Shown: positions 26,223 to 35,196 of the stretch, piece by piece | How positions within the stretch are numbered: the stretch's first letter is position 1 | Layout: each line of letters begins with the position of its first letter | NCBI GenBank assembly: GCA_020060235.1 | Contig: JAGVAO010000150.1 | Span: 1 to 46,368, forward strand | Reading direction: 5' to 3' | From: Anaerolineales bacterium | Lineage (GTDB): Bacteria > Chloroflexota > Anaerolineae > Anaerolineales > Villigracilaceae | Length of the DNA: 46,368 nt | Translations under genes and position numbers: made by a program | Notes under the pieces: model-generated | The model's input: only the letters and a program-made list of their open reading frames with translations | Database searches by the model: none | What the model was told of the DNA's origin: nothing

Positions 26223-27182
26223 ATGGAAGACACCCCAGAATCCTTTGAAGCCTTCAAGAAATCATTCTACTACGGCTCCCGCTCTGACATGAACTTTAAG
26301 TTCCTTGCGGATATGTCTGACGAGGAAGCTGGTGCATTTTTCCAGAAACTGCTGTGGAAAATGGGTGATGCCCTCAATGATGGCGATTTTTCGCGCGTCA
26401 CCGAACACATCATCCGGGCCCAGGCCAGGGTCTACAACCAGCCGGGAAGATTTGTTTACGAAGATGCCCCGTTTTGCACTTTACGTGCACCGCTGACCCA
26501 ACTTCGCTTGGGTCTGATGTCATCCAGCGGACATTTTGTCGAAGGCGACGATCCCCAGCCCTTTGGCATCGAAAATATGTCGCAGCAGGAAGCCGAAGCA
26601 CGAATTATGGATTTCATCAAAACAGATGCACAGTTATCTACAATCCCAATGAATACTCCAACTGGCAAACTTCGCACCCGCCACGGTGGCTATGATGTGC
26701 GCGGCTCACAGGCCGACCCAAATACGAACTTTCCGTTGGATCGTTTGCGCGAGTTGCAGGCAGAGGGCGCACTTGGTGAACTCGCTGAAAATGCCTATTC
26801 TTTTATAGGCGCAACTTCGCAACTCAAACTGCGCAACCAGATTGCGCCCGTTTGGTTGGAACAGTTCAAAGCCGAGGGGATTGACGCACTCCTGCTGGTG
26901 CCAGTCTGACCGGTTTGTCACGTGTCCGTTGGACACGTTGCGCGGGTGATGGAAGCGGGCGGGATTCCGACAGTTGTAGTTGGCATCTCTGCTTTTCGGG
27001 AACGGCTGCGGGCTATGAACCTGCCGCGCACTCTGATTACGCCCTTCCCAATGGGGCGCACCCTGGGCGCACCGGGGGATGTCGACACCCAGATGCGGCT
27101 GATTAAAGCAGCGCTCAACTTGCTCGAAACCGCCCAAAGTGCAGGCGAAATGGTGGATTTTACAGGACAATATCGTCTATAA
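26223..27182 (+). CDS. GrdB-family selenoprotein with in-frame UGA (Sec229)
   Basis: Residues 1-228 and the following frame (same phase) are divided only by TGA 26907-26909; read through, the product has 319 aa. N-terminal part: RTRHGGYDVRGSQADPNTNF and LDRLRELQAEGALGEL, as in glycine/sarcosine/betaine reductase B (PF07355). After LLVPV comes U229-P-V-C232, then EAGGIPTVVV and LITPFPMGRTLGAPGD, the family's typical C-terminal blocks. A perfect 8-bp hairpin lies 10 nt past the UGA. It is shorter than classical GrdB (~436 aa), and no GrdA/GrdC genes are nearby, so a true Stickland reductase is unlikely. It may reduce another thiol- or amine-type substrate. It overlaps the convergent methyltransferase by 6 bp. 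Confidence 0.88.
26920..26938 (+). promoter_or_regulatory. Putative bacterial SECIS hairpin for Sec229
   Basis: Perfect 8-bp arms (ACGUGUCC / GGACACGU) with a 3-nt loop GUU. The G that opens the loop is 19 nt after the UGA, within the bacterial SECIS range. The arms are exact while encoding the conserved protein segment, so selection on RNA structure is likely. Confidence 0.8.
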
Positions 27183-27833
27183 ATTCTTGTCCGCCATGCA
27201 AATATCAACAGCCAACCCCCACATCGTTGCGCGGGAGAAAGAAGTCAGCGTGAAACCGGCCTTCTGGATTGCGTTTCGCGTGTCAATGGGGCGGCAATCT
27301 ACATAAGCGGGAAAGTGTTCGTGAAACCAGCCATAGACACGCTGCGAGAAAGGTTTTTGTTGGTCATACGCCAGGGCAACGACGCCAAGCCGCCCGGCAG
27401 AAGCAAGCAGAAAGCTACAATGCGTCAGTATCTGCGGAATGTCTGGCGTATCAAACAATTCCAGCGTAAATGAGAGAAAAACCACATCAAAACTCCCCGC
27501 CTGGAAAGGCGGAAAAAGAGCGTTGCCACGCACCAGGGATATACGAGGCAACGCTCTTTCTGTTTTTAATTTGGCTTGCGCAACGCTCAACATACCGGCA
27601 GAAATATCAAGCCCGATAACAAAGGATGCCCGGGTTGAAAGTGCGTGCAAGGCGTTGCCTGTACCCGGGCCAATTTCCAGGACGCGCTCACTGCCGCAAA
27701 GGTTCAGCGCATCAAGGCTGGACTGGGTAAGCGGCCATTCGCTTTTGACGGAGAGCCAATCATACCAGCGGCTTAACCGGTCATAAGAGCGGATGGCCTG
27801 TTGTTCTGAATGCAAAACCCTATCGCTGGGCAT
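27177..27833 (-). CDS. Class I SAM-dependent methyltransferase
   Basis: 218 aa. SAM motif I VLEIGPGTGNAL (about 51-62), an acidic GLDISAGML (motif II), GSFDVVFLSFTLELF (motif IV) and a C-terminal beta/alpha region. It resembles the Ubie/Methyltransf_11 group. Substrate unknown. It is encoded convergently with the GrdB-like gene, with stops overlapping by 6 bp, and lies 6 bp downstream of zwf in the same direction, so it is read from the gnd-zwf operon. Confidence 0.85.
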   Translation of the reverse strand: MPSDRVLHSEQQAIRSYDRLSRWYDWLSVKSEWPLTQSSLDALNLCGSERVLEIGPGTGNALHALSTRASFVIGLDISAGMLSVAQAKLKTERALPRISLVRGNALFPPFQAGSFDVVFLSFTLELFDTPDIPQILTHCSFLLASAGRLGVVALAYDQQKPFSQRVYGWFHEHFPAYVDCRPIDTRNAIQKAGFTLTSFSRATMWGLAVDICMADKNL

Positions 27834-27839
27834 GTTTCA

Positions 27840-29300
27840 TCAATCCACACAACCCAGCCGCCATTCATGACCGGCGCGGGCCAGGAGTTGGTCGGCTTCG
27901 GCTGGCCCCCATGCGCCACGCGGATAGGTGACCAACGGCGGCAGATTTTGCGCCTCCCAGCCCCGGACTACCGAGTCAATCACCTTCCAGGAGGCTTCAA
28001 TGCCATCCGAGCGGGTGAACAGCGCGGCATCTCCTTTGAGGGCTTCAAGCAGTAAGCGCTCGTAGGCTTCGGGCAGACTGCGGTCTTTGAACGAGTCGCG
28101 GTAGTGGAAATCCATATCCACCGAGCGTAGTTCCTGGTCTGAATCGGGGACTTTGGCCTGGAATCCCAGGTGAATGCCTTCATCCGGCTGGATGCAGAGC
28201 GAAATCAAGTTGGGGGTCAGGCGCGCGTCTTCGGGCAAGTTAAACATCAAGTGCGGTGGGCGCTGAAACTCGATGATGATTTCGGTCGTCTTACGTTTTA
28301 GGGCTTTGCCAGAGCGCAGGTAAAACGGGACACCTTTCCAGCGCCAGTTATCCACAAAGAGTTTGAGCGCGGCGTAGGTCGGGGTTTGCGAATCAGGGGC
28401 GACGCCCTTGGCGGCGCGGTAATCGTCATACTGGGCGCGAACGGTGTCGTTCAAGTCAATCGGGCGGATGCTCTGGAAGACCTTGACCTTCTCGTTGCGA
28501 ACAGCATCTGCCTCGAAGGAAGCGGGCGGTTCCATTGCCACCAGCGCCAGCAGTTGGAACAGGTGATTCTGGAACATATCGCGCACAACGCCCGATTTGT
28601 CGTAATACCCGGCCCGCCCGCCCACATCCACGCTTTCGGCTACGGTGATTTGAACATTGCTGACATAACGCCGATTCCAGACCGGTTCGAAAATTGCATT
28701 GGCGAAACGGAAAAAAAGGATGTTTTGGGATGTTTCTTTGCCGAGATAATGGTCAATACGGTACACCTGCCGCTCATCGAAGGCGGCATGAACAGCGCGG
28801 TTGAGTTCCTGCGCAGAAGCCAGGTCGCGCCCGAAGGGTTTTTCGATGATAATGCGCCGCCAGGAGCCAAAGGTTTCATCATCGCGCGACATACCGGCCT
28901 CGCCAAGATGTCCGGCAATCGGGCCGTAAAACTCAGGGGCGGTGGCGAGGTAATACAGCCGATTGGATGGCCCATCTTCCAGGGTGTGGAGATAGGAATC
29001 CAACTTGAAATAGGCATCCGCCTGACCGAAATTCCCGGCGAAGTAGTGCAGTCTTTCGGCAAATTGTTCCCACACAGCAGGGTCGAAGGTTTTCGGGCTG
29101 AATTGGGCCACTCCCTCGCGCAGGTGTTCTCGGAAAGCCTCATCTGCATATTCACGGCGAGCAAAGCCGACAACGTTGGCGCACTCAGAGAGCCAGCCTT
29201 TTTTGAAATTATTGTAGAGCGCCGGGATGAGTTTGCGCCAGGTCAGGTCGCCGGAAGCGCCAAAAATGACGATGCTGGTTGATTCGCAAGTCTCGCTCAT
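27840..29300 (-). CDS. zwf: Glucose-6-phosphate 1-dehydrogenase
   Basis: 486 aa, the usual length. NADP site IFGASGDL (12-19), EKPFG (153-157) and catalytic RIDHYLGKE (181-189) are all intact. It oxidises glucose 6-phosphate to the lactone, producing NADPH; Pgl and Gnd of this window complete the route. Its ATG overlaps the gnd stop by one base (TAATG), showing translational coupling gnd-zwf. No fusion or truncation is seen. Confidence 0.96.
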   Translation of the reverse strand: MSETCESTSIVIFGASGDLTWRKLIPALYNNFKKGWLSECANVVGFARREYADEAFREHLREGVAQFSPKTFDPAVWEQFAERLHYFAGNFGQADAYFKLDSYLHTLEDGPSNRLYYLATAPEFYGPIAGHLGEAGMSRDDETFGSWRRIIIEKPFGRDLASAQELNRAVHAAFDERQVYRIDHYLGKETSQNILFFRFANAIFEPVWNRRYVSNVQITVAESVDVGGRAGYYDKSGVVRDMFQNHLFQLLALVAMEPPASFEADAVRNEKVKVFQSIRPIDLNDTVRAQYDDYRAAKGVAPDSQTPTYAALKLFVDNWRWKGVPFYLRSGKALKRKTTEIIIEFQRPPHLMFNLPEDARLTPNLISLCIQPDEGIHLGFQAKVPDSDQELRSVDMDFHYRDSFKDRSLPEAYERLLLEALKGDAALFTRSDGIEASWKVIDSVVRGWEAQNLPPLVTYPRGAWGPAEADQLLARAGHEWRLGCVD

Positions 29301-30211
29301 TATTCCGCCTTTTTGACGGCGTGCCCGCCGAACTGGTTACGCATGGCAGCCAGCAGTTTGGCGGCGTAACTTTCATCCTGGCGGCTGACAAAACGCTGTT
29401 GCAGCGAGAGTGTAATTACCGGGGCAGGCACATCCAGGTCAACCGCTTCAAAGACAGTCCAGCGCCCCTCGCCAGAATCGGACACATACCCGGCGATTTC
29501 GCTTAAATCCTGGTCGCCTTTGAGCGCCTCGGCGGTCAGGTCGAGCAGCCACGAGCGCACCACACTGCCCACCCGCCAGATTTCGGCCACCTGGTGCAGG
29601 TCGAGCGCGAAGTCTTTTTTGGCGTGCATGATTTCAAAGCCCTCGGCATAGGCCTGCATCAAGCCATATTCGATGCCGTTATGCACCATTTTGACGAAGT
29701 GCCCCGCGCCCACGCCACCGACATGACCCCAGCCTTTGTCCGCTGCCGGAGCGAGTGTCTCAAAAATCGGACTCAGCCGTGAGACGGCTTCCGTTTCACC
29801 GCCGACCATCAGGCTGTAGCCTTCCTTCAACCCCCACACTCCGCCGCTTGTGCCGACATCCACATAATGAATGCCCTTTTCTTTGAGCGCGGCGGCGCGG
29901 CAAATGTCATCCTTGTAAAAAGTATTGCCGCCATCAATAACGGTATCCCCCGGCGAGAGCAACACTGCCAGTTCGTCAATAACTGCTTCGGTTGGCGCGC
30001 CTGCCGGAACCATGACCCACACCGCGCGCGGCGCGGGCAGGGCAGCAACTGCATCGACGAGAGTCCCTGCCGCCACCAAGCCAACTTCTGCCGCCAGGCT
30101 TTGGGCGGATTCAAATGAGCGGTCTGTGCCGACCACACGGTGCCCGCCGTTGATTAATCTGCGCGCCATGTTCGCGCCCATTTTTCCTAAACCGACAATG
30201 GCAATATCCAT
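29300..30211 (-). CDS. gnd: 6-Phosphogluconate dehydrogenase (decarboxylating, short form)
   Basis: 303 aa, matching the short YqeC/GndA-type enzymes rather than the ~470-aa long form. It has [13 protein letters not shown] (7-19), [30 protein letters not shown] (substrate loop) and [10 protein letters not shown] with the catalytic Lys and Asn. It turns 6-phosphogluconate into ribulose 5-phosphate, CO2 and NAD(P)H. The short form is often NAD-dependent; cofactor preference cannot be fixed from the sequence. It is first of the gnd-zwf-methyltransferase set. Confidence 0.95.
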   Translation of the reverse strand: MDIAIVGLGKMGANMARRLINGGHRVVGTDRSFESAQSLAAEVGLVAAGTLVDAVAALPAPRAVWVMVPAGAPTEAVIDELAVLLSPGDTVIDGGNTFYKDDICRAAALKEKGIHYVDVGTSGGVWGLKEGYSLMVGGETEAVSRLSPIFETLAPAADKGWGHVGGVGAGHFVKMVHNGIEYGLMQAYAEGFEIMHAKKDFALDLHQVAEIWRVGSVVRSWLLDLTAEALKGDQDLSEIAGYVSDSGEGRWTVFEAVDLDVPAPVITLSLQQRFVSRQDESYAAKLLAAMRNQFGGHAVKKAE

Positions 30212-30274
30212 GAGAAATCTCCTATTATTCGAATTTGTGTGTCCAACTTACAGATGGAGTTCGGTGGCGATTAA

Positions 30275-31567
30275 TTACTCTGTGAGCCAGATTCGCAACA
30301 CGCCGCCTTGCTCACCCAAGCCAAACGCCAGCCCGCTGCCTGCCAACGATACTCCAGCCAGATTGGTTGAGAGTCGGCTGCCAAGTTCAGCGCGCCAAAC
30401 TTGCCGTAGCGCACCGCCATCAAACGCAATCAGGGCAAGCGAATGCTGTGATTGCTCCGGGACAAGCAATTCCAGAATGCCGTCAGCATTCACACCAAAC
30501 GCCAGGGCAGAATCCAGGTTGTGTGAATAAATTTGGTGAGTGCTGTACCCCCGCCAATTCGGCGCGGCGGATCAATTGACCGCTTTCAAGTGCGAATAGT
30601 TCTATCACACCGCCGATATGCGGGGTGCGCACAACAGCGATTTGCACTTCGCCGTCTGGTAGGAACGCCCAACTGCCAATTGATGCCGCCAGCGGAAGCC
30701 CTGCCCAATTGGCGTGCTGGCTGCCATCAGAGAGCCATCTTCGCTATATAGGACCAGCCGTGCCCCATCCTGGCTGTTACTTTGGGTGACAATAATTTCG
30801 CGTGTGCCATCATCATTCGGGTCTGCCCAGAGTGGGGCAATCCCCTCAATCACATCGCCGCCCTGCGCGGTAATTTCGGTGATTTGCGGTGGGAGTGTTT
30901 GTGTATTCACCAGAGTGATGCCAGTTGCTTCCAGGTCATCGCCCAAAACGGCATGGGGATAGTCGCGAGTTGGTTCGGAAAGAAAGAGCAATCGCCCCGA
31001 TTCATCCATTAGCAGGCACGCGTCTGGCAGGGCGTTGACAGACAACGGGGATTGTCCCTCGAGGTTGAGTTGCCCATCGTTACCGATAAATGCCAAACGT
31101 TCATCGGGTAGCAAGATAGGGGCTGTGAGTGGGGATGCCCTGGAGTTGGGGGGAGCAAATAGGCGTTTTCGCCGCTGATAACCAATGTCGGGAGCATTCC
31201 CACCGGAAGCGTGGTCGCTGTTTCGAGCACTTCTTCCCAGCCGCTGGAATCGATGCGAAAAACTTGTACCTGACCATCTTCGAGCGCGACAGCCCAAAGA
31301 CTGCCCGCTCTCCAAGGCGCAGCCCCCCCCACAGCGGCTTGCCCTGCAAGGGGACTCCAAATCCGTCATCAGGCAACCAGCCCGAGCCACCAAGCCGACG
31401 GTTGCCATCCGGCTGCGGATAAGTGAATGCCTGCGTTGGCGCGGCTGGGGAAATGGAAAGCGGCGTTCCGGCGAAATCGGTTGCGGGGCGGCAATCGGCG
31501 CGCAAGCGGAGAACGGCAAAAGGGTGAGAAAAATTCCATGCCTTCTGAAAAAATGTGTTGTTTTCAT
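30275..31567 (-). pseudogene. Frameshifted lipoprotein with repeat-type beta domain
   Basis: The N terminus (start 31567) has a signal peptide and lipobox FSAC, then APIAAPQPIS. The sensible protein sequence then jumps frames several times: FTYPQPDGNRRLGGSGWL, AVALEDGQVQVFRID, LPDERLAFIGNDGQ, LADPNDDGTREIIV, then FLPDGEVQIAVV and finally NADGILELLVPEQ to the stop at 30275. The D-x-[DN]-x-DG-x-x-E-[IL] units resemble FG-GAP/VCBS beta-propeller repeats. Changes of frame fall at or near G/C runs (an 8-C run at about 31324-31331, 6 G at about 31148). Either a decayed gene or homopolymer sequencing errors. Confidence 0.75.
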
Positions 31568-31700
31568 AAAGGTATGGAAGGTTGTAAATTGTGATTTCTT
31601 ATCAGGTGGGGTAAAAAGCTGTTAGCGCTGGGGGTTCAATACAGGTTGGTAGTTTGGCATGACCGCAATTTTTCGAGAAGATTCCATGCTTTGGTTTGTG

Positions 31701-32687
31701 CTATTTATTTCTTTGCTTTATCAATGTATCTACTTTGTTGGTTAGGGCTTTCACGCCCTTGTTTGCGACCAACCCTGTGCCTCGAATCGATGCAGGCATC
31801 GTGATATGAAGTAGATTATCCAGGGACTTGCGCCCATCTTTATAGCGATAGATGAGATGGTAGGTTTCTTGCTGTACGCTGTCAACAGCATGGCGGATTG
31901 GGGAGAGCGTAGCCCCGTGGATTTGCCGCCAAACTATGTTAAGCCGGCCCGGGGTAAAATGCGCAACGGGTGAGTGGTGCCCAAAGTGATACTCGCCAAG
32001 GTAGCGGTCCAGCATGGTCTGGTTGAAGGCATCTCCTAACATTTCATTAAGCGTCAGAAAGGAGTATCTCATTGCCACGTTCAAACGCCCATCAGTTACC
32101 AACCGGCGTACTGAGACGGAGATAGATACGCGCAAAACGCCAAACCGGGCTCCTTGAGTGACCGCGCGGCGGACGTAGTCGTGGTCTTCAGATAAATACA
32201 ATGCTTCGTCAAACCCGCCAATGTTTACGTGTGTTTGCTTGCGACTTAAGATGCAGAAACCTGGGGCATGTGGTTTGAATGGTTGCGTGGCTTGAATAAA
32301 TACGTTGGCAGCATGGTGGAAAATGGCGTCGGTCAGGTTGCCTCCCAAAGGCTGAACCGAACAGGTTGCAACATCCAGTTTTCGGCGGTTGAATTCATCC
32401 AGAGCGCATGCCAAAAAATCAGGTTTCGGGAGCACGTCGGCGTCGAGGAATATGAGGATATCGCCTAGTGCAACTTCGGCGCCAGCATTGCGCCCGCAGG
32501 CGGGCCTGCCGCCTGGTACTACCCGGCACCCAGCTTGAAGAGCAATTGCAACGGTTTGGTCAGATGAGCCGGCATCGGCAACAATTACTTCCAGCGGAGG
32601 GCAGGTTTGTTGACGAATCGCTTCCAGCAAGCCGCGCAGATATGCTTCTTCGTTAAGGGTCGGTATAATGATGGAAATGTTTTTCAT
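31701..32687 (-). CDS. Glycosyltransferase family 2
   Basis: 328 aa. GT-A fold with SIIIPTLNEEAYL (5-17), VIVADAGSSDQT, and metal-binding FLDADVLPKP (DxD) near residue 95; the FDEALYLSEDHDY segment gives the second acidic/ED motif. One weak hydrophobic patch, with no signal peptide. The C-terminal 100 residues are basic and unrecognised. It probably adds a sugar to a lipid carrier or polysaccharide from the cytoplasmic side. It stands alone, about 100 bp from its neighbours on both sides; no clear terminator was seen at 31568-31700. Confidence 0.85.
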   Translation of the reverse strand: MKNISIIIPTLNEEAYLRGLLEAIRQQTCPPLEVIVADAGSSDQTVAIALQAGCRVVPGGRPACGRNAGAEVALGDILIFLDADVLPKPDFLACALDEFNRRKLDVATCSVQPLGGNLTDAIFHHAANVFIQATQPFKPHAPGFCILSRKQTHVNIGGFDEALYLSEDHDYVRRAVTQGARFGVLRVSISVSVRRLVTDGRLNVAMRYSFLTLNEMLGDAFNQTMLDRYLGEYHFGHHSPVAHFTPGRLNIVWRQIHGATLSPIRHAVDSVQQETYHLIYRYKDGRKSLDNLLHITMPASIRGTGLVANKGVKALTNKVDTLIKQRNK

Positions 32688-32791
32688 ATTTTACTTATCC
32701 GAGGTATCAACCCAATCTGTGACACGCCAAGTAGGTAGTAATTACAGACTGGCTTTGAAAAAATGTTACAAAGCGGGTGGTTGTCTTGTTT

Positions 32792-33643
32792 TCAAAGCGT
32801 ATAAAAAGCAACACCCAGGGTACCAGGACCAGCATGCGTGCCAATAACCGGGCCGGCATCCATCGTGAGCAGTTCGGCGCATTGACAACGCGCTTTTAAC
32901 TGTTCTCCGAGCTCCTGCGCCTGCTCAGGCACATCGCAATGTAGGATGGCGGCATGAATTTCAGAAGAACCTGCGCGTTCTTCAACCAGATCCAAGACGC
33001 GAGCAACTGAACGCTTGCGGGTTCGCTGGCGTTCCAATGGCTCGATGCGTCCATCTTTGACGTAGAGTATTGGCTTGATGCTCAATGCCGCCCCCAAAAA
33101 AGCCGTCGCGCCGCCAATGCGTCCGCCCTTGTGCAGGTATTCGAGCGTTTCCACAGTGAATATCACATTCAGACTTTGCTTGATATGTTCCACCAGTTGA
33201 ACCACCTCTTGGGCGCTCTTCCCTTCTGCTGCGGCGCGGGCAGCAGCGAAAGCTGTTATGCCGAGTCCGAGCGACACTGATTCTGAATCGATCACATGCA
33301 CAGGAACAGCGGTGAACTGTTCCTGTGCTTTCAACGCTGATTGAAGCGTGGCGCTCATGTGGCGCGAGATGACTACGGTCACAATCGCCTCCGCCTGTTT
33401 GGCAAGATCAGTGTACAGGCGGATAAAATCCTGCGCGGTCGGCTGGGCGGTGGTAGGCAGTTTCTTGTTGGCGCGCAACAGGCGATAGAATTCGCCTGCG
33501 TCCAGGTCAACGCCTGCTTGGTATGTTTTATCGGGAAAATTGACGTACACAGGCGCAACATGAACTCCATAATCCAAACCTTGTGCCGGGGTTAGGGAAC
33601 TGGCTCCGTCAGTAACAACAGCGACTTTCTTAATTTTAGACAT
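32792..33643 (-). CDS. DegV family fatty-acid-binding protein
   Basis: 283 aa from ATG 33643, preceded by AAAGGAGA; the frame extends to 33679 without support. VAVVTDGASSLTP at the N terminus, VTVVISRHMSATLQSA in the middle, VIDSESVSLGLG and HKGGRIGGATAFLG are the DegV hallmarks around the bound fatty acid. DegV/FakB proteins present fatty acids to the kinase FakA, so the product may join PlsY-type lipid synthesis next door. Confidence 0.88.
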   Translation of the reverse strand: MSKIKKVAVVTDGASSLTPAQGLDYGVHVAPVYVNFPDKTYQAGVDLDAGEFYRLLRANKKLPTTAQPTAQDFIRLYTDLAKQAEAIVTVVISRHMSATLQSALKAQEQFTAVPVHVIDSESVSLGLGITAFAAARAAAEGKSAQEVVQLVEHIKQSLNVIFTVETLEYLHKGGRIGGATAFLGAALSIKPILYVKDGRIEPLERQRTRKRSVARVLDLVEERAGSSEIHAAILHCDVPEQAQELGEQLKARCQCAELLTMDAGPVIGTHAGPGTLGVAFYTL

Positions 33644-33706
33644 GTTGGTCTCCTTTGGGTTTTGAATAATGGTGAACAAGATAATAGACGAAAGGAAGTT
33701 ATAAGT

Positions 33707-34378
33707 TCATTTGCTCTCCTGTTCTGTTTCTGCCTTTTCTTTGACTTTGCGAGCGCGCCAGCCAACTCCACGCTCTTTGCCCTCAAACAAGAGATGGATA
33801 TTCGGGCGCAAAGCCCAGAGTAGAAGAACTTCGGCAAGCAGACAATAGATGACGTATGTCCACGGGGACAGCCCCTGCCAGGCTCGCACTGCAAATAATA
33901 GGGTGGCAATGAGAGGAACTGTCATCGTTGTCACAGAGGCATACCCTGCGCCAAAATAAATTAACAAGATAAACGGGGTCAAGACCAAGATACTTCCCGG
34001 CCATAAACCTAACGCGCCGCCCAATGCGGGCGCGCCCCCTGCGCCGCCGCGTAAACGCCATCGCCCATTTTCGTCGCGTTCAGCCAGAAAAATCGAATAG
34101 TTATGCCCTATAATCGCCATCGCGGGCGCAAGAATGGACATCCAATGGTTACCAGGAAAAAGCCAATGCGCCAGCCAGACTGCGCCGGCTCCCTTAAACA
34201 CATCAAGGAGCAGTGTTAATATAGCGGCAGCAGGTCCCGCGGCGCGCAATGTATTTGTCGTTCCCGTCCGTCCGCTTCCAATCTGACGAACATCCTTGCC
34301 GGTGGACAGGCGGACAAAAAGCAACCCAAAAGGAATGGAACCAAGAACATAAGAGACCAGAAGAATGAGAATTGGCAT
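33707..34378 (-). CDS. plsY: Glycerol-3-phosphate acyltransferase PlsY
   Basis: 223 aa, five to six membrane segments. PlsY motifs: GSIPFG (13-18), GSGRTGTTN (34-42, where R replaces the more usual N), LLDVFKG, and RGGAGGAP at the position of the G-G-K-G loop. It transfers acyl from acyl phosphate to glycerol 3-phosphate, first step of phospholipid synthesis. The basic C-terminal tail (RARKVKEKAE) is longer than usual. It lies 11 bp after the MBL-fold gene on the same strand and 63 bp before degV. Confidence 0.85.
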   Translation of the reverse strand: MPILILLVSYVLGSIPFGLLFVRLSTGKDVRQIGSGRTGTTNTLRAAGPAAAILTLLLDVFKGAGAVWLAHWLFPGNHWMSILAPAMAIIGHNYSIFLAERDENGRWRLRGGAGGAPALGGALGLWPGSILVLTPFILLIYFGAGYASVTTMTVPLIATLLFAVRAWQGLSPWTYVIYCLLAEVLLLWALRPNIHLLFEGKERGVGWRARKVKEKAETEQESK

Positions 34379-34389
34379 GATAGAGACCT

Positions 34390-35055
34390 CTACTCCAGCT
34401 TCTTTTTGTTTTGAAACCCATGCCAGCTATGACCCTCCAAAACAACAGCGTTTACATGCCCATTGATCTCACGCGGATCCGCCTGGGTGTGGGATAAATC
34501 ATAATGAATGGGCAGGATATAGCGCGGGCTGAATCCATTCGCCATCCGCAAAAGCGTTCTTTGATATCGCTCAGATTGAAAAGGGGTGGTTCGCCACGGC
34601 AGACATAAAATATCAGGGTGTACGGTCAGAGGGGCTTGGTGCGCGTCGCCGATATGCAAAAGGGACGCTTCATCTTCGACGAGAAAGGAAAGTGGGGTAC
34701 CGGCTGGCTCTGGCATACGACGCTTGAAAAGCAGAACCATCAGTGTGTATAACATTCCGTTTGCCTGGCTGTACCCCGGCAGGACGCGGATGTTTTCCAC
34801 CTGTTCCCCTGGCCGAACAGGGCGTAGGCGTTCGCGCGGGACTCCAAGTTCTGCCGCGATCTCGCAAACATCAGGGGAGGCGAGCACCACCCCACTTGGC
34901 ACTTCCGTCACTCGCTGGATGTGGTCGTTATGAGCGTGTGTAATGCAGATGTATTCCGCGCCTGGCAAAGGGTTACGCGTGAAATCAGGGTCTATCAGGA
35001 TGTGATGTTTGCCGGTAATCTCAACGCACGAGTGACCGAGGTAACGAACTTTCAT
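34390..35055 (-). CDS. Metallo-beta-lactamase-fold hydrolase (UPF0173-like)
   Basis: 221 aa from ATG 35055 with AAAGGAG upstream; 35079 is less well supported. Metal site THAHNDH (HxHxDH), further ligands in LLHIGDAHQ and PIHYD, and an N-terminal RYLGHSCVEI strand typical of the UPF0173/L-ascorbate-6-P-lactonase-like hydrolases. The true substrate is unknown. It begins the MBL-plsY-degV set, about 140 bp after the HlyD gene and a terminator. Confidence 0.82.
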   Translation of the reverse strand: MKVRYLGHSCVEITGKHHILIDPDFTRNPLPGAEYICITHAHNDHIQRVTEVPSGVVLASPDVCEIAAELGVPRERLRPVRPGEQVENIRVLPGYSQANGMLYTLMVLLFKRRMPEPAGTPLSFLVEDEASLLHIGDAHQAPLTVHPDILCLPWRTTPFQSERYQRTLLRMANGFSPRYILPIHYDLSHTQADPREINGHVNAVVLEGHSWHGFQNKKKLE

Positions 35056-35126
35056 TTTGACTCCTTTAATGTTGCACATTAACCTGCATGGTTAGTGCCC
35101 GTTCGTTGAGCGCAAAATTCAAAACA

Positions 35127-35167
35127 GAGGCCTGCGCACGCTTTAGTGCCTAACGAGCGCAGGCCTC
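35127..35167 (-). terminator. Terminator after the efflux operon
   Basis: Perfect 11-bp arms (35157-35167 and 35127-35137) with a 19-nt loop, followed on the minus strand by TGTTTTGAATTTT. It lies 30 bp after the HlyD-family stop and before the MBL gene, so it should end the efflux transcript. Confidence 0.65.
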
Positions 35168-35196
35168 GCGCCAAGATTGCAGGCGAAACGGTTTTG

